From positions 1,449,761 to 1,513,760 of the forward strand of contig VCAZ01000048.1 of NCBI GenBank assembly GCA_005784505.1: a stretch of 64,000 nucleotides of DNA. Reading direction: 5' to 3'. This document shows, one piece after another, positions 33,385-46,415 of this stretch (within the stretch, counting starts at the first letter, position 1; every line of letters begins with the position of its first letter). The notes below the pieces were generated by a model. That model worked only from the letters and a program-made list of their open reading frames with translations, did not search any database and had not been told where the DNA came from. A program made the translations under genes and the position numbers. This DNA is from Bagarius yarrelli. Lineage: Eukaryota > Chordata > Actinopteri > Siluriformes > Sisoridae.

Positions 33385-33690
33385 TCTGCGATTTATCCAG
33401 AGCGACATACAAATACAAGCTCAGTACTGGTATGCTAGATCCAAAAAAAGTGTAGCAACCCAAAAACTGTAGAATAAAGCAACATAGACAAATAGCAATT
33501 TTTCTACATTTTAAATGTCAAGAGCCTGGTATTTAAGAAGAGGTAGGTCCTTTATCGTCAGACAGCCAGTAACTCGGCTGTTCTGATATTAATGGAAAGT
33601 TCATTTCACCATTTAAATCAAATTAATGTGAATGCATATAAGCAGCTGAAAGTATGGCAAAACAGACCTAGAAGGGGGCTACTCTTCAGT
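33385..33690. repeat. Degenerate interspersed repeat
   Basis: TTTATCCAGAGCGACATACAAAT and a later GGAAAGTTCATTTCACCA are recognisable pieces of a common fish interspersed repeat. Boundaries and family are uncertain. Confidence 0.45.
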
Positions 33691-34629
33691 CACACATATG
33701 CACATTCATGCGACATACAGTGGTGGTAGTGAATAACAAGTTTGGCAATAGCTCCCTATACCAACTAGAGAGATGTGATTACAACACGGTGCTGCGATTC
33801 AGCATTATGGTCATACACATTTATTACATTGACTAAGGGTACCTAATACAACCATGCATAACTCCATCCATCTCTGTTTTGTGCTGGAGATGAGATAAAC
33901 ATATGAAAAGAAAAAAATGTCAAAATTGTGCATAAATTGTGCTGAATTGTAACAATGGCTAAATTAAAGAATTGCTTGACTGGTTTTCATTTCCTAAATA
34001 TAAATATTACATTTTTTATACTTCTTCATTATATAGGTGTCTTTCTCCCTGACACTCTTATTACTGCCTAAATTAATAAAGACAATTCTGTCATTTGTTT
34101 ACTGGCACAAATGCAAAATTGTTTTGATTAATTTAGCAAGCACACAATTCTGGCATGAGGGAAAAACCAGATAAAGAAACAACAGAATTGACAGTTAAGG
34201 TCTGTAGCTGTTGCTTCAAAGAGTGAGTACCTGTCTTAAAAATCTCTGTATTGATCTCTTTCCTCTTATTAAAGCTCCTATCTACATATTTGTCGTAATA
34301 TTCTGAGTATATTAGCATTCTGCAAAACCTAGGGAAGTAACCATCACATGATGGTTTAGCACAGGTAAGCATGTATTTTATCGTTTGTAGGCATGGGGGG
34401 GGCTTTTTCAGGCGAGTCAAAAGCATTGAAACTATTGCACCAGGTTAATGCCTTGTAATGTGTTCTGTCATGGAGGATTATTTATTTAACTCAAATAACG
34501 TATAGTTTGTCCCAACAAAAGGAAAAGCTTTAAATAAGGAAAATGCCTTTGTTGCAATATAGCACATTTTGATTTTACTATAAGATATACTGTATATAGC
34601 ATTTTGCCAAAAATGTGTTGTTTCGGAAA

Positions 34630-35260
34630 GCAGTCTCTAAGTCATCATTATTTCTACACGGCATGGACTGCTGCTCTGGGTGGAAAAGGAGCTGATGGTG
34701 TGAGACCACAGTACAGCTGCACAATGTTGTGCTCATTGCACCTCTTATACGATCTGTTATCCACAAGGCCGCAGTTCAGGTAGCCCACATCCAGTAACAC
34801 CTTAGCACAGATTGTCCTGTCCTTGACTCCTAATGTGGTAAACTGCAGCTCTTTCACTTTGTAAAAATGAGATTAAATGATGCAATATTGGAGTCAGAAT
34901 GGCCCTTTTATGGCAAAGTTAACATCTTTTGAGACTTTTATTACATTATAATAACTATGTGACTAGTTGTTTATTTGCAAAGATGGCAGCATATGCCACT
35001 CATTATCATCATAATGCCTAAATACTGTAGTCAACATTAACCACATACTAATGGTGAAGAATATTCGCCAGGTAGAGCTTTCTTGCTGGCAAATTCTCCA
35101 TGGCTGGGTATAATTAATAGCTTTTCAGTCTACAAGGCCATAATGCTCATCAGTTATTAATTAGAAATTCATTTTACTGAATAAATAACACTGATGATTG
35201 ATGATGAAACTTGTAATTGGGCTCTGAGAGCAAATCTCTGGGGTAAAGCATCTCAGAGAA
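34630..35260. promoter_or_regulatory. Candidate conserved non-coding element
   Basis: High-complexity block. Its distal half (34910-35260) is TAAT-rich with TATAATTAATAG, TTATTAATTAG and TTATCATCATAATG. The proximal half has the unexplained minus-strand frame at 34654-34860. Confidence 0.3.
34654..34860 (-). other. Unrecognised Cys-rich open frame, possible exon or CNE
   Basis: An open frame of about 68 codons on the minus strand, bounded upstream by TAA and ending in TAG. The translation has KELQFTTLGVKD, VLLDVGYLNCGLVD and YKRCNEHNIVQLYC. Codon third positions are GC-richer than the surrounding DNA, and there is no low-complexity sequence. I recognise no family. There is no ATG in a good context at its start (the first candidate codon is GTG), so if real it would be a terminal exon with an upstream acceptor. 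It may simply be a conserved element open by chance. Confidence 0.2.
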
Positions 35261-36299
35261 AGAAAACCTCTGTTACAGAAGCAACACAGTCCGATAAGGA
35301 ATTGCTCTGTTATGCTTACAGAGTGTAGACCTTAGATGAGTTACACGGTTTGATCAAAGATCTATCAAAGTTCTGGTCCACTTACAAAAAAGGCAACTAA
35401 GCAGTATTTAATTAAAACACTGCAGAGAAGTTTAACAAGATAAGACAAATTTCTAATGCTTTATTTAAGCACCAATCAGGTGGAAATTGTAGTAAACAAA
35501 GAGAAATATTTTTATGTATTTATGTTGAAACAAATATACAGACTGTTACTCACAGAACTAAATGTCTAGATAGCTCTGTGTATTTTACAAATACTTAATG
35601 TTACAAACTAATTCAGTATATTTTGTATAAAAGTGGAAAAGCAAATTTAACATGAACATGTTGAATTTTCTTTTAATTAAAGAGATGACATATAAAACAT
35701 AAACAGCTGCCTGCCATTATGAGAAGAAAAATCTGAAAAATCTGGCCATAATGAGATGCCATAATAGTGCTGAGTCTTCTGTTTGGACTGTGCCTTTGGA
35801 ACATCTTTACTTGGAATAGCTCTTATGGACGGCATTACTTCTCATCAGCTACTTTAGAAACAATATATATGTGACTCAAGGACAGTGAGATTCAGACCTA
35901 TTAGGCTGCTGTATGAACCTGTGGCATCATATTTTTCCCAATGGAAGAGAACAACACAGGTAAATAAAACCATTAATGTAAAATTGTCCTTTTGAATGTT
36001 CAGTGATGGAAGTTTAAAGAATACTTGTGTTATCATTTAAGACCTCTTTTGGATATTTCAACCAATCCTTTGTGTAAAGGCATGCGAGCTTATGTTTCAG
36101 GCTATTTTCAGGGATGATTCCGAAGGAAATTTTATTTTCATGAGTTTCACATCAATTTTTGCAACAAAGACTAAGATGACAACAATAGCATCATGGTTCT
36201 GTATAGTTAATCGTGGAAACTGCACGGTTGCTAAGTTACTGACTCTCCTGGGGCCATGCACTATACGGCACCGTCTTCTTAAATGACGGAGGGGAATGG

Positions 36300-37450
36300 T
36301 GAAAACTCCAGCCTTCTGTGGCTCACTATTGATTTTACACAGAAGATCCGAGCACTCATGATAGGCTTTTGATATATTTTCCTGCTGTAGTGGGTCCCTT
36401 GGAACTTTGCAAGAAAAATATCTGTCAATATGCTCCTATTATGATCTCTTGATCTGTGGTCATAAAAACCTTAAGCGGTGGCCCTTATTGCAAAATAATG
36501 GGCTAGACTATTCAATAGTGTGCGCTGCTGCAATTTAGGATTTTTCAAAGTATTGTTTTGTCAGAAAGCAGAATAACCCTCTTTGGCCTTTTCTCACAAT
36601 GCTCAGGGCCTAATTAGTTTGATTGACTTGCAGGAGAGAGGGATCAGCTGTGACATCACAGTCTTCAGTAATAAATACCGGCTGATGGGCCAGTCTCATC
36701 CTGGCGGCCGTCACCACCTCCCTCACCTGTCACACTCAGCCGCGTGCATCAGCCCCCTACAGACTGGTGCATAGCACTCTCTGCCCTATTAGCAATTTAT
36801 AATGGTGATCAAGAAGTAGTCAGCAGCGAATCAAAACTACTGTCTCCCCCTGGTGCTAATTGGGCTGTGTTCTTTTCTGATAAATGGCTTGTGACTAGCG
36901 TGAGGTCCCTTGGATTTTAAAGCTTCTAATGGCCCACACTAACTAAATTTACTAACAGATACTGGGTCAGGAAAAGGAGATAGGGTGCAAAAAATGTTAA
37001 TTAATATCAATAATGGCCAATTATTAGTTTGACAGAAGGATCCAAGCTAAGCGTGTGCTCTAATGACACCGAGCTAAGTTGAAGGGAAACACTGGCAAAT
37101 TAGCATAACAGTGTATGCGCACTGCATGGAGGTGCCTAGTAAACATCTGCTGTGTTAGAAATTCAAATACGCTCCCTGTTAGTGGTGTTGGATGTAGTCG
37201 CATAATCAGCTATTCTTCGTCGGCCATTTTGACGGCACTAACAATGCCCTGGTGACTGGTTGGTGCCGCCCCTTTGGGCTTTCCAATCAAGAATGTCCTC
37301 GAGCAGACCCCGGCAGTAACCGTAACAACAGCTGAGTTAAAGAGCACTTCAGGGACTGGCTTTGTGTCACACTCACTAATCCTCTTCTACCATAATGCCA
37401 CCTTTTATTAGGACTAACATTTAAACAGACGGGCTTTAATCAAATTTAAA
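36300..37450. promoter_or_regulatory. Strong candidate enhancer block
   Basis: More than 1 kb of repeat-free, high-complexity DNA, GC-richer than its neighbours. It has CCTAATTAG at 36609-36617, a PBX-type TGATTGAC at 36620-36627, several CTAATTGG/TTAGCAATTTATAATGG motifs and a CTCF-like site at 36842-36856. It is the densest enhancer-like block in the window. Function and conservation are inferred, not shown. Confidence 0.4.
36842..36856 (-). promoter_or_regulatory. CTCF-like site inside the enhancer-like block
   Basis: The minus-strand reading GCACCAGGGGGAGAC has an intact CACCAGGGGG core (11 of 14 positions). Reverse orientation, convergent with the hoxd13a/evx2 sites. Confidence 0.35.
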
Positions 37451-40309
37451 TGTGCTTTTGGAGGATGAATAAAAGCGTAAATGACATATTAATTGACCCA
37501 CTTTTCTCACTTTTCATGTTTGTTTTTTTGTCCCTGTTTTTACTAAAGAAACAGTTTTGGTTTGATTTGTGTAATTAAACATACTAAGTGGATTATAGTA
37601 TATTATTCAATAAATTTTATATAATAATGAGTAGGTATTATTGTCTATTACACAAAACTTGAATTGAATTAAAAAAAATTGAATTAAAACTGGATAGTTG
37701 ACTGCTTCTGCTGTTGGTCACATAGGACCAGACATAAAATTTAAAATGTACCCCAATACTTTGCAATATACAGTATTTCAGCCTTAGGCCAGCGCTCTCA
37801 AATTAACACTGTAGTCAGGTTAAAAATGTGCTTTTTAAAAACTGTCTGTTTAATGTATTGTAGTGTGGCAGTAGTGTGACTGTATTGACCAAATTGGACC
37901 ATATGACAAGCGGTGTACATGTCAGAGACTAGGAGGAGTAGTGGCTCCCAGAGGACTGGCTTGTGAGGGCCAAAGGCCTGGCCCAGCTGTAGGAAACCTG
38001 CTCTCCAACACCACACACAGCTGCACACAGTGGAGAAGGGTGGTGGGCTAAATGATGAGCCTGATATACCGCAAACATCCTTTTAGTTTTAGTATTGAGG
38101 TCAAATTGAAATCACTGTATTTTAACCCACCAAAGTGCTTAAAAAGTCATCAAAGAAATAAAGTCAATGCAATTTCTAAAACACATATTTTCAATGTGAA
38201 AAATGCCTAAACATTTAAAAAGCAAGAGCCTCCTCATTTCGCAAAGTTTTCCCTTCACCAAATGTACTGCACATAACACTTTATTGTATTCCCTCCAAAC
38301 CAATAAAATTCTCTATTTCACAGCCCAGTGTTCCATGTGAAGCGACTGCTCAGACTGCAGTTGTACTTCCCATTTATTTGTCTACTGCTAGAAAATATGA
38401 GATATATATACTGCAAACAAACACTGCCCTGCAATTGTAATTTGGTTTAGAGAAAGTTCTCGTGGAAATATTGCAATACATTTAAAGAGTGGTTCCTCAT
38501 TTATTTATCATGGTATGGAATTTAACATAGTTTGTACAAATCTATCCAACCTAATATCAGCACTAAGGAAAAACTCCAGAACTCTAGAATAACACACTCT
38601 TTGCATTGGTTTATAGCAATGAAATAAAAAGAGGGGGTGTTAAAGTGTTTTGTGCCAGCTGGGATGTCTATAGCACTACCTGTCTAATGCAGATAGTTTA
38701 AATAATATGCATCTAACATTAAAATGACCCAAGCATTCATTCCCTTGTTCCCTTCCCCCTTTTTCGTCTTCTCTTTGAACATGGCTTGCCATTTAGCCTG
38801 TGTAATTACTCTCTGAGAAGAACAGATCTAAAGCAGGCCGAATGTCCTTTTGCTGTAGCAGAGCACGAGGTCATGCTACATGTCTGAGATCTCAGCCTGT
38901 ATTATCAGATCACTATCGTCTTCTGCCTGTAACAGTGTGTTCAGCTGGCATGGAGACTTACGTGCGTGCGTGTGTATGACCTTCTTGTGAACACTCTCTG
39001 CATGTAGTATTCGGAGGTGGTGTGTCATATCTGAGCAGGGCAACGAGGTCCCTGTGCTTTGTGGTTGGAGTGTCCTGAACTGAGCTCAGCTCAGCAGGGG
39101 AGAACTCTCCACCAAATGGACATGAAGCACTTCCCCTTGAGGGCAAATCTGACAATGCATATCTGCATATCCACCAGCGTGTTTTATGCAACATGAAACC
39201 TGTGACACAAAGGGGGCTTATGAAAGATCCCACCGATGCAATGCTTTCAATGGTGATAAAGTGATTGACATGAATGGTAGAGAATAGAAAATTTTGTGGC
39301 CTAGAAAACCTAGGATTGTAAACAATACTTGACTATCTATCTAAATATTTTCTTGGTGCATTTTTTTTTTCAAACACAAAGACTGTTTAAGAACTTTTCT
39401 TTAATTTTTTTTTGTAATTTTATATCATTTCTACTTTCTTTTTATTAATGTTTGCTAGTTAAGGACCCTCTAACTGTAATCAATCAATCAATCAATCAAT
39501 CAGTAAAACCACAGATTCCAAACGTTACTGGTGCTTATATTTGATCTATTACCACACATACAAGTTAATATATACAAATCATATTAGTAAAAATAACTTG
39601 TTATAATGATAGGTTATAATAATGATGCAATTTTCTTCCCAGACTTCCCGGCTATAGATTATGGACCTCTGGTAGGACCTTGAGTCTGTTTTAAAAGTCA
39701 TATTTGTATATAAACCTCCGACTGGTGTCTTATATTTACACATTTAAAGTAAAGCTATATTTACTAACTAAAACTAAAATACCAAACAGCAACCAGTATC
39801 TCAGCTAAGCTCATTTTAGGTAAACACAAATTAATAGTTTACTTAAGCATGTTGAGCTTACTAGCCCAGATATTACAGGTCTGATGAGTTCTCTAGTGTG
39901 CTAAAGTCAACAATTACTGCAGAATAAGCATCTTCACAAACCGAGAGACTCTTTTTTCTAGCTTTTTTCTAAAAGTTAATAAATAAGACCATAATAAACC
40001 TTCATGACGGACAAACATTTTTTATGAATGATCTGTTATTGTATTTCTCTGTCTTGTACGAAAAAATGTTACATGTGTTAAGGCATTAGATCCTTAATAA
40101 TGCAGCAAAGTTATTAAGCTTATGTTGTGAAGTGCATTAAAGAACCTTGTTCTTTAAAAGTTTAAAATTTCAATCGCATATAAATTGTACTGTATGTTAG
40201 GCACAAAGAAATGTAAAGTTGACTAAACACTATATGTAAAAAGGTTTATAGAAAATATCACACTATGTAGTAATGCATGATACACTTTACATGAATCTAT
40301 ATGAAGGTG

Positions 40310-40333
40310 TATATATTTATATATAAATATATA
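40310..40333. repeat. 24-base perfect AT palindrome
   Basis: TATATATTTATA followed directly by its exact reverse complement. It could form a hairpin or be a chance product of AT-rich sequence. Confidence 0.85.
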
Positions 40334-40371
40334 AATTCTGTTTTTTGCTGTAGGGATATTGGGACATGGGA

Positions 40372-40385
40372 GCACTAGAGGGGAC
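40372..40385 (+). promoter_or_regulatory. CTCF-like site in the desert
   Basis: GCACTAGAGGGGAC matches 12 of 14 CTCF core positions, forward on the plus strand. Confidence 0.25.
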
Positions 40386-42986
40386 GCCAGCACACACTAA
40401 AGTTGCTGAAGTCATTGTATAATGCACTATGAACTAAATTTAATCTGTTTAAAATGTTATAGTAGGCGCTGGCTGTTATCATATAAAAGGTAGTGTATTA
40501 AGCAGTAAAATGGGACTTTTAGCTGAAAACATTCCCAGGGGACTGGAGAAACTATAGCCACAATTTGTCTGTTGAAAGACATCAAGGTCCACATTAGCCT
40601 AATTTTCACCAAATCCTGGCCAAATCAATGTTCATTAGACACAGAGGGCTGACATGAGAGCTCTTTGTTTTCATCATGGTTTAAACAAGGTTAAAAATTT
40701 CTGCTTTTAAGAAGTCCTGTCTCAAAGCTCCCTTCTCATTTAAAAACAAGACTTTTTCTCCACTGGCTTCACAGCACTGAAAAAAACAACATGACAGCAT
40801 ATGTTTGATCCACATTGTTGCATTGCACAGCGTCTCTGTTGAGTGGCGACACCATGTGTATGATGGCGGGACATGTGTGTACTTTGATGGCTGCTTGCGT
40901 GTTATGTTTGTCACTGTTTGCATAGCCTCGTGTGTATAAATTTGCTGTCTGCGTCTCTGTTTCTTCTTCTTAATTCACTGCAGTCGGGTTGTTCTGTAGC
41001 CCTCTTTGCCAGTCCCCAGAACAATCAGAGTGGAGACAATAGCTCTGCAATGATGGAGCCGTACAGCAGCCATCTGCAGCAGCAGCTGCCACACTGCATC
41101 TGCACAATATGCTGCAGCGCCCAGCCCCAGTAATCTGCATAATAAGGAGAGGCCTTATCCCAGTCTAGTTAATAATCACAAACAATCGATGCACTTCATT
41201 CCCTTACTGGAGCTGGTTAAAAAGCCACACACACACATATTCAAATATCTAAGATCCAAGCACAAACATTCACATACCTTTACAACCATAAGCATTTGGA
41301 CAGTTAATACACACACACACACACACACACAGACTCCTGAAGAGTTTCATTATGCTTGTCATATCCCTGAGACAGCTGGAGGTCATGCAATGTGATAGAG
41401 CGATGTTGATTTTGCCTAAAGCTACAAATTTACACAGGTCTTGATTTCATTTTTTCATGAATACGATAATTAAGGAACTCTGGGTTTTGATATTGGGCCT
41501 GGTATAAAGGATAATTATGGGTAGAGGATTGGACTGCTTATGTGAGCAGCGTAAAGGACGGAAGAAGCAGACACGAAATGAAACAGATTAGACTAGACCA
41601 GACAAGGTCTTTTGATTTAAAGAGCTTATTTTACCTTACACCCACAATCAATACATATAAGAAACCTGGTTTAGTAAAGCAAATACCCTGATATTGTTCT
41701 TTATCCCTTTAAGCATGTCAATCATTTTACAAACATCAGTGATTGAATTGCCACATCGTAACTACGGTATGCACATTGTTTTGTGCAGTGTAGAAACTAA
41801 TTGAGTCTGTATGCTCAAGAATTATTATATATCATAATACATGATAAGAATAAAAATGTAAACAACTTAAGACATGCTAGATATCCCAGTGTGCTGTCAT
41901 AGTGTCGCACTATTCCTAATCTGTTTAAAAAACTCTACATAGAATTAGAAGTATTTTATAACCTTGAACAAATAACTTGTGATAATCACTCATTATGCCC
42001 TTATCTATAACCCTGAGTGTTAGGCATGTTTTGGGTATTTTTGATGTTCTGCTAACTCCAGGAGGCTCTGCTGTGGTGTTGTACCTCATCATCTGTGGCA
42101 TGATTTAAGTAAAGGACGAAACACCTGCTTGGCTTGCAGTCACAGAGACTGAGTTCTGCTCTCAGCTTCATCAACCATGCACCTTCATTTGCATAATTAC
42201 AAAGAGCAACTGAATGACTTTTGGGTTTTACCTCATTAAGACTGAACCTAAGCTTCTACTCGAAAAGCCATTATTACTTGGAAATAAACTTTTAATAGTA
42301 GAACTAAAAAATATAATTTATATATCATGACACGTTTTAATGATTACTTAAGCAAAGCGATGCTTATTCTATATTTTAATTCACACAATCAATTATACTA
42401 TAATGTTAAAGGTTTTGTTTTTTTTATATTTAGTAATGCATTTCATTCGAGAGAAAATGTTAACAGGCAAGTTTATTTTTTCTTTTTTATAAGCCGTTTT
42501 CCCTGATGCATGGATATGCAGGGATATTGATGTTGAGAAATGTGTGGCATTGTGTGAAAATAATAAATACCACTGGGTAAAGGGACTGTTAATATATTCC
42601 ACTTTTACACATTTAATTTAAGCCAGTGTATTAAAGTGGATAATGAACTCTTAGCAGACCCTAAATTGATAGAGAGGGAAGTGTGCAATAATATTGATCA
42701 GTAGCACTCCCTTTGGTACTCCCCAGTTGGTAGCATATGCTGATTGAATATAAACAATTTAATGTACTGTGTGTTATGAAAATTGTAATATAACCCTATG
42801 GCTCTCTGTTGCTTTTTAAAATCTGGCATAGTGTTTATTCCCCATAATATCACATTATGCTAACAGGCATGAGTGATAATACATTTTCCTTGTAGTGTCA
42901 GCTGCAGTATTTGAAATGCTTGACTGTGATTTGTTTACTGTTAGCTTGGGAAATCTTACATTTTTTTAGTAAGTATTGTTGATTAG

Positions 42987-43281
42987 GATTTTATTCATTC
43001 ATTCATTCATTCATTCATTCATCTTCTATACCTGCTCATTCCCTAATTCGGGGTCACAGGGATCTGCTGGAGCCTATCCCAGCTGTCTCTGAAAGGGCGA
43101 AAGGCAGGAGGGGTACACACTGGACAGGTTTGGACTGTGGGAGGAAACCGGTGTACCCAAGGTAAACCCATTAGGCACGGGGAAAACACGCAAACTCCAC
43201 ACTGAAAAACCCCTGCCTGGGAATCGAACCTGGGCCTTTTTGCTGTAAGGCAAGAGTGCTAACCGCTAAGCCACCGTGATT
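42987..43281 (-). mobile_element. tRNA-derived SINE with GAAT tail
   Basis: On the minus strand the head CACGGTGGCTTAGCGGTTAGCAC has a perfect box A (TGGCTTAGCGG, 43273-43263). Box B GGTTCGATTCC is at 43230-43220. The body contains GTTTTCCCCGTGCC and GGTTTCCTCCCACAGTCC, and the element ends in a (GAAT)n tail at 43023-42987. A truncated relative on the plus strand lies at 63395-63487, so the family is dispersed within this window. No ORF. Confidence 0.8.
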
Positions 43282-44431
43282 AACAATTTATATTATAATA
43301 ATCATTTTTTTAGATTGTAGATACTATGAGTATATATTGTATGATTAATGTTACTTTGTATGTATGTAAACATATTGCATATATGTTGATAATGTTGTAT
43401 TAAGATATATACAAAAGATATATATATATATATATTGAGATACATACTAAATATAGGCATATACATATAGATATAGATATAACAATCATACAGATTTTTT
43501 TCAGCAAGATTGTTTGAATATAATGTATCTGTATATTATAATGTATTTCTTAATTTACTTAATGTCCTTTTTAACCTGTCACCATCGGGTTTAATGGCAA
43601 CATAATTGTTTTTATAAAATACAATAATTCCTAAAAATGAATATATATAAGTACTGCAATTTTTTTGATCCATTGATTTAGCATCATTCATCATCCCCAT
43701 AAACTCTTAGGACTCATTAACAGGCTACTTAATTACTTAACATCTATAACATATTTAATATCACAGCTGGTTAATCAGTAGATAACAGTCTGTGATAACT
43801 GGACAATTTATGGTTTGTGTATGTTTTTAGGTAAATATTGAAATAATATATAACATTGTTCTGATAACTAATTAATTTAAGTAAGGTCTTTGGCTACTTC
43901 AAGATTCAGTAAATGTCAATGGATTTGCATGTGAGATCATGATCAATCGAATTTATTTTTTTGTTCATGAGTCTCTTTGTTCATAAGTATCTCGTTTTAT
44001 AATTTCCTGTTCCCAGACTGATGAGGGATGAGTAAGGCAGGTGCACTGCTCTCCTGGCGATGTGCTGGGTAATAGTGAAGGCACACAGGTGTGATGTGTT
44101 TCTGTGACAATGTGAGCCAGGTGTTTATTGAGATATCAGAATGTGTCAGGGTGAGAGAGATGCGCTTGTCAACTGGGGTTTAGATCTGTCATTCTCCCTC
44201 AAGTACATCACAAAGAGTCTAAGACAACATGGCAGCACAGGAAACACCTGTAGATATACATGCAAACCACCGAAGACTCCGTCATACGTCACATTATTTT
44301 ATTCTAGAGTTGAAAACTTGCCAGATTAAATGCTTTTAAAATTGTGTTTGGAACTAGCAGTGTATCTGATGATGCATGCGTGCTGCATTATAGACTGTGT
44401 CATATATATTATTGATTCAGAAGGTTGAGGC

Positions 44432-44510
44432 AGGGTGGCTTTGCAATTAGCATGCTTGCCTGACTTGTCTGTGGGTGCTTCGAGGGTTTTCTCCTCCAGT
44501 CATGCAATAT
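44432..44510 (+). mobile_element. Truncated tRNA-SINE relic
   Basis: GGGTGGCTTTGCAATTAGCATGCTTGCCT followed by TTTTCTCCTCCAGTCATGCA resembles the head and body of the SINE at 42987-43281 with a large internal deletion. Confidence 0.45.
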
Positions 44511-46324
44511 AGAACATGGATAGGTAGATATTTGTTCAACTCTTACGTTAGCCTTGGTGATATATTGTTTGTTATTCCTTCAGTACACGTCTATACACAA
44601 TGTTTGTTAAGAATGTATTACCCTTTAAACACTGTCTTTACATAGGTCCATTAAGATAAGAGCTAAACTTTATTCCTCATGCGTATCTGTTTTTATTACG
44701 CAATGCTTGCTCACTGTTGCTGTTCTGACTTCACTCAGCCGAAATGCTGATAGATAGGGAGCCAGAGTGTCTCCTCCAGCACATAAAAGACTGTTAGATT
44801 TACGGCAAAGGTTTTTTTATATTTCAAACCCATGTTAGTCTCATCTGATAAACAGACACTTTAGCTGCAGGCTAAATGGGTCTCTTTGAGGTCCTGATTT
44901 TAATGCTGCATGGGGAGCCATTTTGACTGGCTTTTTCCTTCTCTGATTAGCAGAGCGTGAGTACAGAATTTGGACTTAGATCTCTCTTAGAAAGCGGCAC
45001 TCTTTTAAATAAAAAGATCCATAAGTGATGGCTGTTTTATTCCAAGTTAATAGATAGGAAAACAATGAACTTACATCACAGATGTAAATGATTTTGTGCT
45101 CAAAGCTCAGTCTCATGTTTCACTAGGAATCTTATTTTTCCTGCCTTTTTAAAAAGGGTGTTGACCCAGTGCACATTTTCCTATAAAATGTAAAGAAATA
45201 AAAATACTCTCATGTTTTAACAATTCAAAACATCAAATAAAAAGTGGTTTGTAATCATATATATTACTAATTTATATTAAGCATCTTGAAGTCATTTTTT
45301 TCTGTTTTTTTCCTGTCCTGACCGATATAATTTCGCTATGTTACAGATATATGAGATTGTTAGACACTGCACCATCAGTTTAGCTTAATTCTAATGATAT
45401 ATTTGTAATACTGTAACTAAACCCTCAATGGTTCTCTATAACATTTTGTCACCTACATATAAATGAGATGCCTGTAATGGTAGGAAGGGAGAGTGTAAGC
45501 AACCGAAGCGATCAAGTTTAAATTTGGATAAACGCAGACCCAAGGTCATATCAGAAGTGGTAAACTGCTTTAGTCACAGCTCATAAATTTGCTTTTCTTT
45601 CTGCTGCACAAGGCAAGGAATAATCAAACTTTTAGGTTTAAATCTACCCTTTATTATTATTATTATTATTAATGTTAGACATATTAGTCCATCTATTTTC
45701 ACTGTGTTAATAATATAAAAAAATAAAAGAATAAAAATATATGGTATATGGTATGTTTTGGGCTTGTTAATAACACTTTACTACACAACATTATTTGCAT
45801 TTGTACACATGAAATGTACACTGTATAGACAATAATTGCTCACATTGGACATTTTTATTTACCTATTTATTTATATTCTTATAAATAAGAAACGTGAATC
45901 CCTTTTACAGGTTTATATATTTAGAGAAACAAATGCACACAGTTCTGTGATTTGTTAAATAATCTCTGTTCCATTTAAACATCATACATAAACATCACCT
46001 AATTTTTATTTTCCCTTTTGATAAAATTGTATCCATTAATTACAGGATATTTAATACATTCTGTATTCATATTTAATAAATATCGAAAGAAGATAATTTA
46101 AACTGTATGCTGTGTTGACCATTTTTTGTATGTTTATTTTAAGATTTTGTTTCAGAATTCTGTCATTTAAATGTCTTCAAGGTTTAACAATTTGCTAAGA
46201 TTTAACAATACTTTATGTTTACATTTATGAGGATTGACATTTGAGGGATTTGACAGACGTCCTAATTTTTTTTAATTTTTTTTTCGCAAAATGCTGTTAA
46301 CAGTAAAAAGTGTAGGTTTGTCCC

Positions 46325-46415
46325 TAAACAGGAAGCAGGAAGCGACTGTGGCAAGGAAAAACTCCCTGAGATGAAGTAGGAAGAAACCTTAAGAGGAACC
46401 AGACTAATCCAGAAA
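46325..46415 (+). repeat. Fragment of a common fish interspersed repeat
   Basis: Core TGTGGCAAGGAAAAACTCCC and AGAAACCTTAAGAGGAACCAGA, a phrase I recognise from very many otophysan fish sequences. The element type is not known to me. Confidence 0.5.

Larger units (their letters stand above)
33691..42986. other. Gene desert, part 2
   Basis: No gene supported, apart from an unexplained Cys-rich open frame at 34654-34860. Repeat-poor enhancer-like blocks occur at 34630-35260, 36300-37450, 40540-41200 and 42040-42250. Small simple repeats occur at 39477-39501 (AATC) and 41307-41331 (CA). Confidence 0.6.

Noticed and set aside
43219..43274. Possible tRNA gene on the minus strand
   Set aside because: A and B boxes are present, but the sequence continues into a SINE body and tail, so it is a tRNA-derived SINE.
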